Shown: positions 59,401 through 64,000 of the stretch, piece after piece | Layout: every line of letters starts with the position of its first letter | How positions within the stretch are numbered: the first letter of the stretch is position 1 | Assembly: GCF_001522545.3 (NCBI RefSeq) | Contig: NC_031768.1 | Location: forward strand, 90,196,230 to 90,260,229 | Direction: 5' to 3' | From: Parus major | Lineage: Eukaryota > Chordata > Aves > Passeriformes > Paridae | Length of the DNA: 64,000 nucleotides | Translations under genes and position numbers: made by a program | The notes under the pieces: model-generated | Database searches by the model: none | Seen by the model: the letters and a program-made list of their open reading frames with translations, nothing else | What the model was told of the DNA's origin: nothing

Positions 59401-61337
59401 ATTCACTAAAACAGAAAATCTCAAGTATAATCTCTTCCTCCCCCTAGAAAAGTAACACATCTGACACCCTCTGTGTTGCAGAAAGTGCATATCCATCTTG
59501 GATTTTCAAGAGGTGAACTTTTGACTTTCAGTGTGACTTACAAGGAAGCTGGTATTTATTGTGTTACTGTCCATTTACAAAGTACCTGAGAACTCGGATT
59601 CAGTTAGCTGAAAATATGAATAGCTTTTGTTGGGCTGGGATATGTTAAAGAAGGGAATGATAAAGGACTTTTCTTTACCATTTCTGTAAGTGGATTTTAG
59701 CAGTAGGCATCTGTAACTGTTTTAACAAAGTATTCTTATTTTCATATAAAATATATCGGTCATCCCTAATGGTTATAAATGCAATAGCATAAAAATATAT
59801 AGCTAAACTGAATTCCTGAAATTCAGAATATGTACAGATGCTTTCAGACTAGGTAATAAATACCTCTTTTTCTTTAGGGCCTTTGTTCTGAAATTTCCCC
59901 TATGAGTATACCATCTCCTGGAATGCAACACATTAGCAAAGTTTGTCATGCCTAAAAAAAATAATTGTAAGACAAGACCCTCTTGTACATCATATCCTAT
60001 GGAAAATAAATATCAAGAACTTTTAGGAAGTCAACAGTCACTGACTCCTGGCCACCTCTGGCATGCTCTTTTCAGCCATCTCATCTATCCCTAATAGGTG
60101 CAGTTAGACTTTAAGAGTAGAAGGAGCACTTTCCTTGTGTCCCTAAAGCAGCAGCATGGACACACTCACAAGCAGCTGTGGACTGAATGCTGGCAGCCTT
60201 CTTGCTGAGTCCAAGGTTTTTCTGCTCCTGTAAGGACTTAAGGATGAAGACTGTAGACATACAGGCACTTCGACTCTATCTGTCTTGGCATGTGCCAGTG
60301 TAGATAAAAGAGTGTGTGGCTACGTGCTGAGGCTGTCTGCTAGAGCCAATTGACAAGAAATAAATGAAAAGCATAGCAGTTGTCATTATCATCAAGTGTC
60401 TTCTAGACACCCTCACTGACCAGGAGCCCCGTCTCACAGAATGTGTAATGAAACAGGCAGCAAGATGACTTCGCATCCACCTTTCTGTCTCTTGTCCTCT
60501 CCAGAGTCCAATACTGAAGTTTCTGAATGCACAGCCACACTGCATGGTCTGCTAAATGGTTCAGGAGTTAGCCCTAATAAAAACAGGCAGCTGTGTGAGC
60601 AATGACAAGTAATTTACTCTATTTTTGGCACTGAAAGTCAGCTGAAGTTATCATTATTGGTGTAGAACTAATCCAGTGCTGGAGAGTAACCTCAGTTTCC
60701 ATTATAGCCATGACTACAGAACTGAACATGAGAAATTTTCAGAACTTTATTATTTTGTCATGACACCACTTTTGTTAGCAGATCTCCTATATATTTTTCC
60801 TGGGTGCTCATAACAAGCACCGAGCCATTAGTATGGACTTGCAAGTACCAGGTATGAGTCTTTAACTCTGAGTGTACCTTGGGGATTCAGAACAGTTGTG
60901 CCTCTGAATTTTAGCCAACATGTGTTTGACGTCAGCCTACCTATCAGCAGGCAGCACAGGTGCTTAACAGACAGGGATGTAAAAAATAACCTCTAAGGAA
61001 GTTAGGGCTCCATGCAAATACCTCTGGATTAAGATTTTGCTAGACATGACACATTTCAAAGCAACGTGGAGAACTTCTCAGTCTGTTATTTGATCTTGCT
61101 CATATTTACCACCAAAGAATCTGAATATTTAACAGTGAATGCACCCAAATCCTAGAGTAAGGCAGCAGGGCTAGAGACAGCTCCTCTCTAAACAGTTCTT
61201 TCAGCATCACACTCTACTGCTTTGACCAGAAATACTGCTGTGGAGGGAACATGAGGAGATAAACAGATGCATAAAATAGATTAAATGGTTCAGGATGATA
61301 AGGTTCAGCTCACTAACCATTAGTTTGATGGGTCAAG

Positions 61338-61496
61338 TGCAGTCCCCATCCTTGTATGTTTCCAAGACCAGAATAGACAAAGCCCTAAGCAACTCGGTCT
61401 GATCTCATAGCTGGCCCTGCTTAGACTGGGGGATCAGACCAGATGATATCCTGCAGTCCTCCCTTTCAATCTGAATTAAATTACTCTGTGATCCTG
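61338..61496 (+). mobile_element. CR1 LINE 3' end fragment
   Basis: TTTCCAAGACCAGAATAGAC, AAAGCCCTAAGCAACTCGGT, CTGATCTCATAGCTGGCCCT and GATCAGACCAGATGATATCC lead to a TTCAATCTGAATTAAATTAC-CTGTGATCCTG tail, matching a CR1 subfamily whose consensus has AAAGCCCTGAGCAACCTGGT. Confidence 0.85.
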
Positions 61497-61499
61497 TTG

Positions 61500-63369
61500 T
61501 CAGAGTCCCAAGTCAGTGCTCTGGTGCCAGAGCTGCTTCAGTCTGTCATGCTTTCTTAGCTGACTCCAATCTTGCTATTAGTTTCACTCCTTGCAACGAT
61601 CACTTTGAAAACATTCTGCATTCAGGGAAGCCAAAGGTCCAGAAAAAGAATATCAACAGGGAATCTGTGGCTGTGAAATTCACAGCCAGAACTCTGACTA
61701 AAATTGATGAACAGTAACTATAAACTATCATCAACTTTCCCCAAACACATTTACATTTCATTAGGAATAGCAAAATACGGTGCCTATTTTCCACTCGTGA
61801 CATCTCCTTACAAATATATAGCTTTACTTTTTTTCAAAGTTTCCCCCATCCCCAACTTTGTTTCATTTCGGTATGCACTGAATCATAATTTCTGTTTCAT
61901 GTGGACCATCTCTCATCAGTCATATTAAGCTATTTCATCCCATTTAATTTCTAATACAAAAATGTTTGTTTTACTACCCCTTCCTCAACCTAAACAAACA
62001 AAATATTAGAGAAGAATCAAGTGCTTCTTTTATTCTGAAGAATTAAAATCTCTAGGGGAACAAGCATTTCTCATGAGCATTTGTTCCTTTGAAAACTCAG
62101 TTTTTGTTCAGAAAAAAAAAAAAGAAAAAGGAAAGCAAGTCTTTGATGAACGTATTAGCAGTTCATTCTAACCAGGGTAATAAATGAAGTGCTCTCAAAG
62201 CAGAAAGAGCCCAATAGCCTCCTAAAACAGATAACTGCCTGTGATAGCTTTTTATGGACTGATGAACTTGGCACAGCATGCTCCTACCTTGCTTTCTCAA
62301 GGCACTTTCCCACCTCCAGCTTAAGGCTACTGTGCTATAGAAATCCCTGCACCATGGCAGGAGTCTCTCTGTGAATGTCTGCAGTGCATATAGGGGCTAT
62401 ATATAGTCTGAAATCAGGTTAATTGTCTATTATAGTGCCCTTCACTCTCTTTGTCAAGTTTATCACAGCTGAAAGATGTCACCCTGACAACTGCTCAGGC
62501 TGAAATTCCCCATCTTCCACAGGAGAATGGAATACACTCCAAATGTACAAGAGACTCCAGCAACTTCTCATCTCTTCTGATGAGTTTGGATATAAGGGGG
62601 ACAACTGTGGTGACAGCTTTAACCTCGACCATTCCTCAAGAGGCAGCCATTGGTAGCCACTTATGGTTAGTTTTGAGTGGAGGAGATTTGAGGTAGTCAT
62701 ATTATTTCAAAGTCAGAAGCTTCACATGTTTTTATGTGTATGTACTTTGAGGTATGTGCATCTTTGCCACTCCGTGAACCCCTGCTGCAACGCTGTGAAT
62801 AAATGACAACTCCTTGGAGTATGATGTTCATGGCATAAAGCAACCAGGAGGAATTATTATCACAGAGGTGATCACAGCCCAGGTGGTGCCCTCATTGATC
62901 AGGCACAGTCCCACAGCACCAGGCAGGGTGCTGATCCAGTCAGAGTCCACTGACAGCCCCAGGCAAGGCAAGGTGATGAGTAAAGTCCAGGTTCCCACCA
63001 GGGAACGAGACCAGGCCTTCTACAAGGTGGACCCAGTATATCTCCAGGAAAAGAATGAATTAAACCAGGACAGCACTGAGCACAGGGACACAGGCAACAT
63101 AACACAGGAGATTTATTGAAGCTCAGGTCTGGGCTAATGGGCAGAGGTAAGCCAGCCAGGGCAGTTCAGGTCTGTTAGTGCCCTCAAGGCATGGCAGATA
63201 GAAAGCTGTAAAAAAAGGGGAGCACCATTAAACAGAAAACATGAACACTGAACCATAGGGAGCTGGCTCATAGCATCTTGTGAACAATTGCCTTAGGGCT
63301 GTGTGTGAACTGATTATTCCAAGGTGGGTGTTTTTTCTTGGTGTTTTTATTTTTTGATTTGTTTTGGGT

Positions 63370-63401
<32 letters not shown>

Positions 63402-64000
63402 TCGTAAAGGGTGGAAAGTATTTTCTTTTTGCAGTGGGATATAGGCAGTAATACACAGACACAAAGGATACACATCACTCAGCAGAACAGCTGTGGATTC
63501 AAGGCAAGGGATATTAGGGAGAAATCAAAGGTGGGGGAAAGGAATAGTTTAGCCTGTGCAAAACAACCTAATTTGCACAACAACCCAGTTAGTGAAAACA
63601 ACCACCACTGCCAATTGTTGCGTGTCAAGGTCTAAATGGATAACAGTCAGGAAGGCAATTCTTTCCAAAATATACATGAAAACATGAGGCATGTCATCAG
63701 CTATTTTACTACATCTTAGAACACATCTGTCGGATCATTTTTTAGGTGAGTGTACTATGATGAGCAGAACTGCTCTGGCATGAAAACTTCTGCTATTCCT
63801 CTGGCTCCTTTGGATATGCCAAGCTGCATGCCCCTGGGAGATGGACTGTGGGAGCCTGAAGCACAAGGTGTGAAGATGAGGCAGCAATGGGGATTATAAT
63901 AATCAGAAGGATCTTTATTTCTGTCTGGAGACATGGTTAGGACTTGTTAAATTCTTTGGGCCAGTCCCTAGAAAAATGTGGCATACCACTGTCTCTGAGC
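61500..64000. other. Right-end intergenic DNA
   Basis: No gene was recognised. A 101-codon plus-strand frame at 62814-63119 shows no family motif. A (TTTTG)n run lies at 63356-63402. Confidence 0.45.
63356..63402. repeat. (TTTTG)n simple repeat
   Basis: Several consecutive TTTTG units with T-rich flanks. The reverse strand reads (CAAAA)n, which can be the tail of an old retroposon, but no adjoining element was recognised. Confidence 0.9.

Noticed and set aside
1..64000. CRISPR arrays, bacterial operons, intact retroviral genes, tRNA or rRNA genes
   Set aside because: None was seen: no regularly spaced repeats, no gag/pol/env-like open frames beyond decayed CR1 sequence, and no tRNA-like A/B box pairs recognised by eye.

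Overview
The window is nuclear genomic DNA from an amniote vertebrate, most likely a bird. The signs are spliced genes in a low-density landscape, two CpG islands in otherwise CpG-depleted DNA, several CR1 LINE 3' ends of the avian type (ending in ATTCTGTGATTCTGTG-like tails), and old amniote repeats (MIR and L3/CR1-clade remnants). No rRNA, tRNA, CRISPR array or intact retroviral gene was recognised. Most open reading frames of 60-200 codons here are chance frames.

Two protein genes can be supported, both on the minus strand and both Golgi type II glycosyltransferases. At the left edge lies the first coding exon of B4GALT3 (about 2672-2909); the rest of that gene is off the left end. Its CpG-island promoter (about 2930-3390) holds GC boxes, an ETS site and a striking inverted pair of ZNF143/STAF motifs. 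About 10 kb upstream is a complete four-exon coding sequence for a B3GAT1-type beta-1,3-glucuronyltransferase (13480-16513, 344 residues), including a 29-codon last exon too short to show in an ORF scan. All three coding introns are GT-AG, the reading frame is intact and the catalytic residues are present. Its likely promoter is a second CpG island about 18.6 kb further upstream (about 34740-35640), where good minus-strand splice donors mark likely noncoding first exons.

The two enzymes act one after the other on the same glycan: B4GALT enzymes build N-acetyllactosamine ends, and B3GAT1-type enzymes add glucuronic acid to the terminal galactose, giving the HNK-1 precursor. The glucuronyltransferase resembles B3GAT1 more than B3GAT2 or B3GAT3, but it differs enough in the stem, and sits beside B4GALT3, that it may be an additional B3GAT1-like paralog.

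The other roughly 50 kb is intronic or intergenic. It holds CR1 3' ends at 3.5, 4.1, 21.8, 31.3, 53.5 and 61.3 kb, a decayed CR1 endonuclease fragment at 46 kb, a large old L3/CR1-type LINE on the minus strand (53.1-56.1 kb) split by the younger CR1 at 53.5 kb, MIR-like SINE remnants, some simple repeats, and several unexplained blocks that could be conserved noncoding elements. From 35.7 kb to the right end no gene was found.
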